Shown here: piece by piece, positions 38,911 through 45,573 of the stretch
Position numbering within the stretch: the first letter of the stretch is position 1
Layout: the number at the start of each line of letters is the position of its first letter
DNA from: Alphaproteobacteria bacterium
GTDB lineage: Bacteria; Pseudomonadota; Alphaproteobacteria; ATCC43930; CGMCC-115725
Direction of reading: 5' to 3'
Assembly: GCA_030041335.1 (NCBI GenBank)
Contig: JASHOB010000018.1
Location: 1 to 54,746 of the forward strand
DNA: 54,746 nt
Program-made: the position numbers and the translations under genes
Notes under the pieces: model-generated
The model's input: only the letters and a program-made list of their open reading frames with translations
Databases searched by the model: none
Told to the model about the DNA's origin: nothing

Positions 38911-38939
38911 AACATAGTGACGTGTCGCCGCTAAAGCAA
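38911..38939 (-). promoter_or_regulatory. Probable topA promoter
   Basis: On the minus strand, TTGCTT (38939-38934) and TATGTT (38916-38911) are spaced exactly 17 bp. The start site would fall near 38904, leaving a leader of about 18 nt with no clear Shine-Dalgarno sequence. It would drive topA and the close downstream rnr. Confidence 0.55.
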
Positions 38940-39036
38940 GGGCACCCGTCATACGAGCACCTTGACCCCCGGTGTTTTCGCAGCTTATGCGACTCGGACG
39001 AACGATCGGCGCTGCCTTGATGCCTGCGGTACGCGA

Positions 39037-39633
39037 TCACCCTTTTCGCGACAATTGAATCCGCCCTTCCTCGCCGCGAATGAGCCGACCGATATTGTCG
39101 CGGTGACGAATCAGCACCAGTACTGCCAGAATCGCGACGACGATCACCGGCATCACCTCATGCGAGGCGAACCACGCATAGATGGGAGCTGCCAGCGATG
39201 CGACAACGGCGGCAAGCGAGGAATAACGCGTGACCAGCGCGACCACGAGCCAGGTCGCCAGTGCCGCCACGCCGACCGGCCACAGGTAGGCGAGCAACAC
39301 GCCGCACGCGGTCGCCACACCTTTGCCGCCTTTGAAACCGAGCCACACCGGAAAGAGATGGCCGAGAAAGGCGGTGATGGCAGCGACGGCGGCGGCAATC
39401 GGCCCAAACGGCGCCAGCATCAATACGGCGATCACGCCCTTGGCCACGTCGAGCAGCAGCGTCGCCGCGGCCAGCCCGCGATTGCCGGTGCGCAACACGT
39501 TGGTGGCGCCGATATTGCCGGAGCCGATCGCGCGGATATCGCCGTAACCGCCAAGCCGCGACAGGATCAGCCCGAACGGGATCGAACCGAGCAAGTAGGC
39601 GCCAACGGCGCCGGCGACCAACGTCACAAGCAT
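39037..39633 (-). CDS. plsY: Glycerol-3-phosphate acyltransferase PlsY
   Basis: A 198-residue polytopic membrane protein that acylates glycerol-3-phosphate using acyl-phosphate, the first step of phospholipid synthesis. The three conserved cytoplasmic motifs are visible: GSIPFGLILSRLGGYGDIR with GSGNIGATN, then LGHLFPVWLGFKGGKGVAT, then the C-terminal IRHRDNIGRLIRGEE. About five hydrophobic helices fit the family. In many alphaproteobacteria dprA lies between plsY and topA; here there are only about 150 bp and no dprA. Confidence 0.95.
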   Translation of the reverse strand: MLVTLVAGAVGAYLLGSIPFGLILSRLGGYGDIRAIGSGNIGATNVLRTGNRGLAAATLLLDVAKGVIAVLMLAPFGPIAAAVAAITAFLGHLFPVWLGFKGGKGVATACGVLLAYLWPVGVAALATWLVVALVTRYSSLAAVVASLAAPIYAWFASHEVMPVIVVAILAVLVLIRHRDNIGRLIRGEEGRIQLSRKG

Positions 39634-39782
39634 GAGACGGTATTAGAGCAAATTTCAGTCAAGCAAAACCGCTCCTCGAGCGGCTGCAAAGCGCAAGGCG
39701 CCTCAGGGCGGCAACGGGCATTGGCGGCCGAGCCATCGCCGCTTCGCTGTCCCCCGCGCGCGCGACAGCGCGCTGCCGGACA

Positions 39783-40715
39783 TCAGGAGATTGCTTGCAA
39801 GCTCGTTCCGGCCGCCTTGACCGCCTTGGCCTCGCCTCTCAAGGCTACGACCAGATCGCGGACGAGATGAGCCGTGCGCAGATCTTCGTCGAATTCGGGG
39901 ATGTATTCGACGATCTCGATGGCCTCGAGCTTGGGATGGTTGGCGACCGAACGCAGCGCCGCAAGCGTCGGGGCGGCCCGCAAGCCATCCGTGCATTTCA
40001 GGCCGATGCCGGGCGCGTCTTGCGGATCGAATCCGTCGAGGTCAATCGTCAGGCCGAAGCCGGCGCCGCCGCGCGTGGCGATGTCGCGGGCCTCGGCGAG
40101 GCAGGCTTCGATGCCGCGGCGATGCACTTCACCCATGTCCATCACGCGCACACCGAGGCGGTGCAGCAGCGCCGCCTCTTCCGGCTCGTACGACCGCGCG
40201 CCGATATAGCAGAGATTTTCGGGGCGCACCGCGCCGCCGCAAATCCTGACGAAGCGCGGGTCACCCAGGCCGAGAAGCGCCGCCGCCGGCATGCCGTGCG
40301 GATTCATCGATGGCGTGGTCTCGACGGTATGAGCGTCAAGATGCGCGTCCATCCAGATCAGGCCGAGCGGCTTGCCGCCCAGACCGCGCGCGACGCCACC
40401 CCACGTGCCCATGGCGTTGGCGTGATCACCGCCAAGTACGATCGGAAATTCGCCATCGCCGAGCGCATGCGCGACGGCGTCGGCGAGCGCCGCGTTGAAA
40501 CCGGCGACCAAATCGAAGATTTCCTCGGTCGACGGTTCGGCGTGATCGTGCCAGCGCCGCTCGCTCGCGACCATGGCGCGCCAGTCGGCAGCGACACCGG
40601 CTGCGCGCAGCCAGTCGGTGAGACCGAGGGCACGCAACGCCACCGGACCATCTTCGGTCTGACGAAAACCGGCGCCCCATCCCGATGCGGCGCCGATCAA
40701 GGCAATCGCAGCCAT
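39783..40715 (-). CDS. Arginase/ureohydrolase family enzyme
   Basis: A 310-residue ureohydrolase. The dimanganese ligands are in GGDHANAMG, WMDAHLDAHT and TIDLDGFDP, and ALEAIEIVEYIPEFDE-type sequence near the C-terminus fits arginase (here EAIEIVEYIPEFD). True arginase, which gives ornithine and urea, is the best guess; agmatinase or another guanidine hydrolase is possible. It lies between plsY and the pyrC-like gene on the same strand, where I would not expect it; the pyrC-like stop (40721) is only 5 nt before its start. Confidence 0.85.
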   Translation of the reverse strand: MAAIALIGAASGWGAGFRQTEDGPVALRALGLTDWLRAAGVAADWRAMVASERRWHDHAEPSTEEIFDLVAGFNAALADAVAHALGDGEFPIVLGGDHANAMGTWGGVARGLGGKPLGLIWMDAHLDAHTVETTPSMNPHGMPAAALLGLGDPRFVRICGGAVRPENLCYIGARSYEPEEAALLHRLGVRVMDMGEVHRRGIEACLAEARDIATRGGAGFGLTIDLDGFDPQDAPGIGLKCTDGLRAAPTLAALRSVANHPKLEAIEIVEYIPEFDEDLRTAHLVRDLVVALRGEAKAVKAAGTSLQAIS

Positions 40716-40720
40716 GGCAG

Positions 40721-42007
40721 TCAGCTTTCTCGAGTGAAGACTGTTCGTCCGCCGACAATCGTACGGACCGCCATTCCTTGAACGGGTCTCCCGTCATACG
40801 GCGCGTTCTTCGATTTAGAACGGTAAGCCGCGCTGTCAATGAGCCAGGGCCGATTGAGATCAAAAATAATCAGGTCGGCCGGCGCGCCGGCGGCGAGACG
40901 ACCAGCAGGGAGACGCAAGATTTCCGCCGGACGCAGCGTCAGCGCACGCAGCACCGCGAGCAGACTCACGTCGCGATTGTGGTAAAGCGCGAGCGACAGC
41001 GGCAACAGTGTCTCCAGCCCGACAATGCCGCTCGCCGCCGAGGTGAAGGGCAGGCGTTTGGCATCCTGGTCGTGCGGGGAGTGGTCGCTGGCGATGGCGT
41101 CGATGGTGCCGTCGGCGAGACCGGCAACCACGGCACGGCGATCATCTTCGCTGCGCAGCGGCGGCGACACCTTGGCAAAGGTGCGATACTCGCCGACCTC
41201 GTTTTCGTTGAGCGCGAAATAATGCGGTGCGGTATCGCAGCTGACCGGAAGGCCGCGCGATTTCGCTTGTCGGATCGCGTCGATCGCGGCGCCGGTGGAG
41301 ACGTGCGCGAAGTGGAGCCGCGCGCCGGTGACCTCCATGAGGCGCAGATCGCGCTCCACCATAATCAGCTCCGCTGCCGGCGAAATACCGGGCAAGCCCA
41401 GCCGCGTCGCCACCTCGCCCTCGTTCATGGCGCCGCCTGCGGCGAGGCTAGGCTCCTCCGGGTGCTGGATCAGCAGCAGATCGAAAGTGCGGGCGTAAGA
41501 GAGGGCGCGGCGCATCACCTGCGCGTCGGCGATGGCACGGTCGGCATCGGTAAAGCCAACGGCCCCTGCGGCAGCCAAGAGCCCGTACTCCGATAGTTCG
41601 CGACCCTCGAGCCCCTTGGTCGCGGCGGCATAGGTGCGGATGTTGACCAGGCGAATGTCGCGCGAGCGCCGCGCAACGAACTCGACGAGCGCCACATCGT
41701 CGATCGGCGGGTACGTGTTCGGCAGCGCTACCATGGTGGTGACGCCGCCCGCGGCGGCGGCGAGGCCGGCACTCTCCATCGATTCCTGATGCTCGGCACC
41801 GGGATCGCGAAACTGCACGCGCATATCGATGATGCCGGGCGCGACGCAGGCGCCATCGCACTCGACGGTCTCGATGCCGGGGCCGCTGACGAGGTCGGGG
41901 CCCAGCGCGGTGACGCGGCCATCCTCGACCAGAAGATCGCCGCGCATATCAAGCTGCTGTAGCGGGTCGAGCAGCCGTGCGCGGCGCAGCAGCAAACGCC
42001 CGCTCAT
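40721..42007 (-). CDS. pyrC: Dihydroorotase-like protein lacking the HxH metal motif (PyrC'-type)
   Basis: A 428-residue amidohydrolase-fold protein of the type I dihydroorotase family. The strand-1 metal motif, normally His-x-His, reads Arg63-Val-Gln65 ([13 protein letters not shown]). The later His in FAHVSTG and the Asp of ASDHSPHD are kept. In enzymes of this family the HxH pair binds the alpha zinc, so this protein is probably inactive or unusual. Pseudomonas has a comparable inactive PyrC' that builds the aspartate transcarbamoylase complex. The ATG overlaps the pyrB stop (ATGA at 42004-42007), so the two proteins are made together. Confidence 0.85.
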   Translation of the reverse strand: MSGRLLLRRARLLDPLQQLDMRGDLLVEDGRVTALGPDLVSGPGIETVECDGACVAPGIIDMRVQFRDPGAEHQESMESAGLAAAAGGVTTMVALPNTYPPIDDVALVEFVARRSRDIRLVNIRTYAAATKGLEGRELSEYGLLAAAGAVGFTDADRAIADAQVMRRALSYARTFDLLLIQHPEEPSLAAGGAMNEGEVATRLGLPGISPAAELIMVERDLRLMEVTGARLHFAHVSTGAAIDAIRQAKSRGLPVSCDTAPHYFALNENEVGEYRTFAKVSPPLRSEDDRRAVVAGLADGTIDAIASDHSPHDQDAKRLPFTSAASGIVGLETLLPLSLALYHNRDVSLLAVLRALTLRPAEILRLPAGRLAAGAPADLIIFDLNRPWLIDSAAYRSKSKNAPYDGRPVQGMAVRTIVGGRTVFTRES

Positions 42008-42966
42008 GCCGGCGCCTGGTTCGAGAGCTCGCGCGTCAGGGCTTCGAGGCATGCCATGCGCACCGCCACGCCCATCTCGACCTGCTCACGGATGAGACTG
42101 CGGTCGATATCATCAGCGACGGCGGTGTCGATCTCAATGCCGCGATTCATCGGCCCCGGATGCATGATCAGCGCGTCCGGCTTCGCAACCTTGAGCTTTT
42201 CATAGTCGAGCCCGAAGAAGTGAAAATATTCGCGGATCGACGGTACGAAGCTGCCCTGCATGCGTTCGGTTTGAAGCCGCAACATCATCACGATATCGGC
42301 GTCGGCGAGACCGCGCCGCATATCGTGAAACACCTCGACGCCGAGCCGCTCGATCGCGGCCGGCAACAATGTTCGGGGCGCGACGACGCGCAGATAGGCG
42401 CCCATGGCGTTGAGAAGGGCGATATTGGAGCGCGCTACCCGGCTGTGAAGGATGTCGCCGCAGATCGCCACGGTCAGACCTTCGAGCCTCCCCTTGCGAC
42501 GACGGATGGCGAGCGCATCGAGCAGCGCCTGCGTCGGGTGCTCGTGGCTGCCGTCGCCGGCGTTGATGACGGCGCAATCGACCTTCTGTGCCAATAATTG
42601 CACGGCGCCCGATTCCGGGTGCCGCACCACGAGCACGTCGGGGTGCATCGCCGTCAGCGTCATCGCGGTGTCGATCAGCGTCTCGCCTTTTCTGACCGAG
42701 CTGGTCGCCACCGACATGTTGATGACGTCGCCGCCGAGCCGCTTGCCGGCAAGCTCAAAGGAGGTGCGGGTGCGGGTCGAATTCTCGAAAAACAGATTGA
42801 TGATGGTGCGGCCGCGCAGCAGCGACTGCTTCTTGTCAACCTGGCGATTTTGGTCGATGTAGGATTCGGCCCGGTCGATGAGGAAGCTGATCTCGTCGGC
42901 CGAAAGCCCTTCGATGCCCAACAAATGCCGGTGCGGATACGAGACGAGCGGCGTCAATGCGGTCAT
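42004..42966 (-). CDS. pyrB: Aspartate carbamoyltransferase catalytic subunit
   Basis: A 320-residue enzyme for the first committed step of pyrimidine synthesis. Carbamoyl-phosphate binding [43 protein letters not shown] and [12 protein letters not shown] are intact. No regulatory pyrI is near. The start at 42966 gives the family N-terminus; a long upstream frame runs through the promoter and a terminator and was rejected. There is no Shine-Dalgarno sequence: ten T residues (minus strand) lie just before AATG. The pyrC-like gene is translationally coupled downstream. Confidence 0.95.
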   Translation of the reverse strand: MTALTPLVSYPHRHLLGIEGLSADEISFLIDRAESYIDQNRQVDKKQSLLRGRTIINLFFENSTRTRTSFELAGKRLGGDVINMSVATSSVRKGETLIDTAMTLTAMHPDVLVVRHPESGAVQLLAQKVDCAVINAGDGSHEHPTQALLDALAIRRRKGRLEGLTVAICGDILHSRVARSNIALLNAMGAYLRVVAPRTLLPAAIERLGVEVFHDMRRGLADADIVMMLRLQTERMQGSFVPSIREYFHFFGLDYEKLKVAKPDALIMHPGPMNRGIEIDTAVADDIDRSLIREQVEMGVAVRMACLEALTRELSNQAPA

Positions 42967-42967
42967 T

Positions 42968-43005
42968 AAAAAAAAAACTATAGGGACCGGCTGACGCAGC
43001 GGCAA
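42968..43005 (-). promoter_or_regulatory. pyrB promoter with a ten-T initial transcribed tract
   Basis: On the minus strand, TTGCCG (43005-43000), a 17-bp spacer and TATAGT (42982-42977) form a good sigma-70-type promoter. The last T of the -10 begins a run of ten T residues (42977-42968), then A and the pyrB ATG at 42966. The expected start site (near 42970) lies inside the T run, so the mRNA would begin with U residues or be leaderless. U-tract starts support UTP-sensitive reiterative transcription at E. coli pyrimidine genes; its use here is inferred. Confidence 0.7.
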
Positions 43006-43084
43006 GCGGCGAGCGCGAGTCGCGGCGCCGACATGCATCGAAAGGCGATTTGCCTCCGTCGACCAGCACCCGCGACCGGTGCCG

Positions 43085-43111
43085 AAAAAAAGGCGGCGCC
43101 ATGGCGCCGCC
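43085..43111 (-). terminator. Rho-independent terminator of the Gly-rich protein gene
   Basis: A perfect 20-bp palindrome (GGCGGCGCC-AT-GGCGCCGCC, 43092-43111) is followed on the minus strand by seven T residues (43091-43085). It lies 25 bp after the stop of the glycine-rich protein gene and about 80 bp upstream of the pyrB promoter, so it insulates pyrB. Confidence 0.88.
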
Positions 43112-43136
43112 TCGTCTTTATTCATGAACGTGTCGG

Positions 43137-43487
43137 TTAGTGGTGAAAGCCGCCTCCATGGCCGCCGCCGTGGAACCCGCCGCCGCCCCGGAAACCGCCG
43201 CCATGCCAGCCTCCGCCCCAGCCACCGCGGCCCCAGCCGCCGTGGCCCCAGCCACGACCATACCAACCACCCCAGCCCCAGCCCGCGCCATAATAGGGGT
43301 AGCCATAGCCATACCATCCGTAGCCGCAAGCGTAGGGTGCGTAATAGGGATTGCAGGCATAAGGATAGGCGTAGGCATAAGGCGAGACATAGGCTTGCGC
43401 TTGCGCCGGCTGCTGGGGAATAGCCGCGCCGGCGACAGGGACCGCGATCAGCGCCCCAGCCGTGAAAATCTTTCCGAGTCCAGTCAT
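43137..43487 (-). CDS. Secreted Gly/Tyr/Trp/His-rich protein
   Basis: A 116-residue protein with a clear signal peptide ([20 protein letters not shown], cleavage near AQA at about residue 31). The mature part is low-complexity: first Tyr/Ala/Pro with two Cys, then GYGYPYYG and [16 protein letters not shown] repeats, and a His/Gly tail ([15 protein letters not shown]). It may bind metal or form an extracellular or periplasmic matrix; no family function is known to me. GAGGAGA precedes a GTG-ATG pair; the ATG at 43487 is chosen. A strong terminator follows. Two overlapping frames on other phases lack a signal peptide and Shine-Dalgarno. Confidence 0.75.
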   Translation of the reverse strand: MTGLGKIFTAGALIAVPVAGAAIPQQPAQAQAYVSPYAYAYPYACNPYYAPYACGYGWYGYGYPYYGAGWGWGGWYGRGWGHGGWGRGGWGGGWHGGGFRGGGGFHGGGHGGGFHH

Positions 43488-43746
43488 CACCGTTCTCCTC
43501 TTATGAACTCGTCGTAATGAGATATATGGAGCGGCGGCGAGGTTCGTACCTTAACGTAAGATTTTATTTAGTTTATTCGGCTGCACCTGTGGCGGAGCGA
43601 CGTGGCTCTTGTTGCTACTCACACGGAAATCGGTTGGGGTCAAAAGCGAAGCCGGTTCGGTTGAGGCGCGCCGCCAATCAACCCAAGTGGCCCGGAGACA
43701 TCATCGCGGGTTGTCGGTCTCCAGCGCTTGTCGTAGGCTTTGAAGC

Positions 43747-44079
43747 ATGAGAGACCGTGCACTGGCGCACATAGCCCTATTGTTATCCGGTTTGTGCTTC
43801 GCGGGTGTTGCCTGCGCGCAGGATGACCCTTTGTCTCCTTCTGACTACCATTGGCTTCACGAAAACCTCAATGTGCCGCCTGAAAGCCTGACGCTTCAGG
43901 ATCTGACGCCAAGCCAGAAGGCTCACGTTTACGCGTTGATCAATACGGCGAAACTCAGCGCCGACAAGAAAGTGATGGACAGCGCCGACTATCTCTATCG
44001 GGTAAACGGCGAGGATTTTGAAGAAATCCTGAGACGGTCGGAACAGCTGATCGTCGCGCCTCTGCCCGATCGGGACTAA
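43747..44079 (+). CDS. Small exported protein of unknown function
   Basis: A 110-residue protein with a signal peptide (ALAHIALLLSGLCFAGVACA, cleavage before QDDP near residue 25). The mature part is about 85 residues, charged and helical (SLTLQDLTPSQKAHVYALINTAKLSADKK). I recognise no family. The ribosome binding site is weak. The segment 43488-43746 upstream is noncoding and includes an AT-rich patch (about 43550-43575) that may hold promoters for both flanking genes. Confidence 0.6.
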   Translation: MRDRALAHIALLLSGLCFAGVACAQDDPLSPSDYHWLHENLNVPPESLTLQDLTPSQKAHVYALINTAKLSADKKVMDSADYLYRVNGEDFEEILRRSEQLIVAPLPDRD

Positions 44080-44163
44080 GACCGCGCGGCTCCATCGGCC
44101 GAGGGTTTGCTCCACAAATCCGGGCGATTGACGGCGATTGTCGATCTTTCAACATGCAATTCA

Positions 44164-44208
44164 CCGTCGGTTCCGGAACGACGGCGAGGATCAATTCCCG
44201 AAATTGAT
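44164..44208. repeat. Two adjacent inverted repeats
   Basis: CCGTC-g-GTTCC meets GGAAC-GACGG at 44164-44184, a ten-pair dyad with one extra base. ATCAATT-CCCGA-AATTGAT (44190-44208) follows, a perfect seven-pair hairpin. They lie just before a strong minus-strand terminator hairpin, so three dyads occupy about 80 bp. They could be operator sites or the end of an unrecognised transcript. Confidence 0.6.
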
Positions 44209-44210
44209 GC

Positions 44211-44244
44211 GGTAAAAGAAAAGCCCCCGGCTATGCCGGGGGCT
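44211..44244 (-). terminator. Rho-independent terminator, minus strand
   Basis: A perfect ten-pair stem AGCCCCCGGC / GCCGGGGGCT with a three-base loop (44222-44244) is followed on the minus strand by TTTCTTTTACC. The nearest minus-strand gene upstream is the RcnR-like regulator, about 700 bp away, with an opposite-strand gene between. What it terminates is unclear; it may also act as a hairpin for the plus-strand gene ending at 44079. Confidence 0.75.
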
Positions 44245-44361
44245 AGTGGCAACGAGCCAGGAGGCCGACCAACCCCAGCAATTTCCATGCCGGTCCCGAG
44301 GCGCGCCACGCCGTAGCCTCAGGGCGCACAATCGTCTATGCAGGAGCGAATCCACGGAACG

Positions 44362-44832
44362 ATGACGATGCGGCGCCGAAGCAAGATCGCGGAGACCAAC
44401 AATGGCCAGGGGCTTCGGCGCACAAGCGCCTGCTGCCGAAAGGCGTTTGATCCGCGGTCGGGGATCGCCCAAAACGCAGCCCTTCTGGTTTTCGTCATGT
44501 TGCTTGCCGCCTGTGCTGCGAAAGGGCCCCCAACTTCGCAAGAGCTCTACGATGCCGACCTGAAAAAATGCGATGCCTTGGCGCCGCCGTTTGATTCGAC
44601 GAGGGCAGGTGAGCCCGATTACCTGTCGCAGATGAACGAGGCATTCACCCAGCAACAGAAATGCTATTTCCAGGCGAACGTGAATCTGGAGGGGCGCGAC
44701 AAGACCCCTGCGTCCAACCTCAGAACGCTCCAGGAGATCGGTGGGAGCATGGAGCCGACCGGGCAACGCATGATGCCGGCGATCGCTCCTTCCGCAGCCG
44801 GCTCGGCGCCGGCGACGACGTCGACACCATGA
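44362..44832 (+). CDS. Putative lipoprotein of unknown function
   Basis: About 156 residues. A hydrophobic stretch IAQNAALLVFVMLLAAC ends in a good lipobox (LLAAC), implying a lipidated Cys. The mature part has two more Cys (LKKCDALA and QQKCYFQ), spaced as a likely disulfide, and an Ala/Ser/Thr/Pro-rich tail. The N-region before the hydrophobic stretch is unusually long (about 37 residues) and basic; in-frame ATGs at 44338, 44362 and 44368 are possible and 44362 is a guess. No family was recognised. Confidence 0.55.
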   Translation: MTMRRRSKIAETNNGQGLRRTSACCRKAFDPRSGIAQNAALLVFVMLLAACAAKGPPTSQELYDADLKKCDALAPPFDSTRAGEPDYLSQMNEAFTQQQKCYFQANVNLEGRDKTPASNLRTLQEIGGSMEPTGQRMMPAIAPSAAGSAPATTSTP

Positions 44833-44954
44833 CCCGGTGACCGAGGCAACGCCCGACGCTCAATCCCTACCCCGATGGTGACGGGCGAACGTGCGCAATT
44901 GCGAGTGGCGCTCGAGAACGGCCTTCGTCACCTCTTGCGCCCGCGTTGCGATCG

Positions 44955-45239
44955 CTATGTCAGGAACGAATGCACGATTTCGACCAGCTCCTCCGCCGCT
45001 TGCGCACGCGGATCGTCACGCGATGCCTTGGGGTCGACGAGGTGCTCAAGGATATGGTCCTCGATCACCTCGGCGATGAAGCCGTCAAGCGCGCCTCGAC
45101 ATGCCGTAGCCTGCTGCAGAATAGCGGCGCAGGTCGCATCTTCCTGGACCCGCCTCTCAACGGCGTCGAGCTGGCCGCGGATGCGCCGCAGGCGGAGGAG
45201 CAGTTTCTGCTTCTCTTTTTCCTGACTGGTGTGGGTCAT
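44955..45239 (-). CDS. CsoR/RcnR/FrmR-family metal-sensing repressor, RcnR-like
   Basis: A 94-residue all-helical regulator (LRRIRGQLDAVERRVQEDATC, ILQQATACRGALDGFIAEVIEDH). It has His3, Cys37, His62 and His66. Allowing a two-residue insertion in helix 1, these match the four Ni/Co ligands of E. coli RcnR (His3, Cys35, His60, His64); even the MTHT start resembles RcnR's MSHT. FrmR-type formaldehyde sensing is less likely because residue 2 is not Pro. The gene has a dyad over its own predicted promoter. No metal exporter is adjacent in the window. Confidence 0.85.
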   Translation of the reverse strand: MTHTSQEKEKQKLLLRLRRIRGQLDAVERRVQEDATCAAILQQATACRGALDGFIAEVIEDHILEHLVDPKASRDDPRAQAAEELVEIVHSFLT

Positions 45240-45573
45240 TTCGCTTGATCCTATCCTCCAGGGGAGGATAAATCACGGGACGTCGCTTGTCGAACTGGTT
45301 CTCGGCGCCGCTCCGGCCTTGCCGGCCCAGGCCCGAGTGACGGGCCTGGAGCAATCGCAATCGGGCGTGATGAGGATCTTGGCCAAGGAGCGAACCGTGT
45401 CCGCCCCGCGCAATCGTCCGTCTCCCCGACAAAGGGTCGGTCGGCTCGTTCTTGAAGCCTCGTGCCGCCGGTGACGTGCCACCTGGCAAGCCGTTCGGAC
45501 GGGTCGAACGCGCTCGCGATCCCGGGAGCATCTCCGTTTTGTAATAAATGCACGGTATTGGAAGGGAGGCTCC
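45240..45573. other. Intergenic region between divergent regulator and porin genes (334 bp)
   Basis: This region holds the regulator's promoter and operator at its left end and GGGAGG before the porin start at its right end. In the middle, CCAGGCCCG-AGTGA-CGGGCCTGG (45327-45349) is a perfect nine-pair inverted repeat of unknown role, not followed by a T run. Short frames here lack coding character. Confidence 0.5.
45252..45294 (-). promoter_or_regulatory. Promoter and operator of the RcnR-like regulator
   Basis: TATCCTCC-AGG-GGAGGATA (45252-45270) is a perfect eight-pair dyad with a G/C-rich centre and A/T ends, the general form of CsoR/RcnR-family sites. On the minus strand TTCGAC (45294-45289) and TATCCT (45270-45265), 18 bp apart, make a plausible promoter whose -10 is one half of the dyad. 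Binding there would block transcription of the regulator itself. Confidence 0.6.

Noticed and set aside
42967-43329. Upstream extension of the pyrB frame
   Set aside because: It would run through the pyrB promoter and the terminator of the neighbouring gene; the family N-terminus begins at 42966.
43140-43517. Plus-strand frame opposite the Gly-rich secreted protein
   Set aside because: It has no signal peptide and no Shine-Dalgarno. The minus-strand frame has both, plus a matching terminator.
43517-43750. 77-codon plus-strand frame ending at the start of the next gene
   Set aside because: No ribosome binding site, no domain and irregular codon use across an AT-rich, probably promoter-bearing stretch. 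The ATGA overlap with the next gene is suggestive but not enough.
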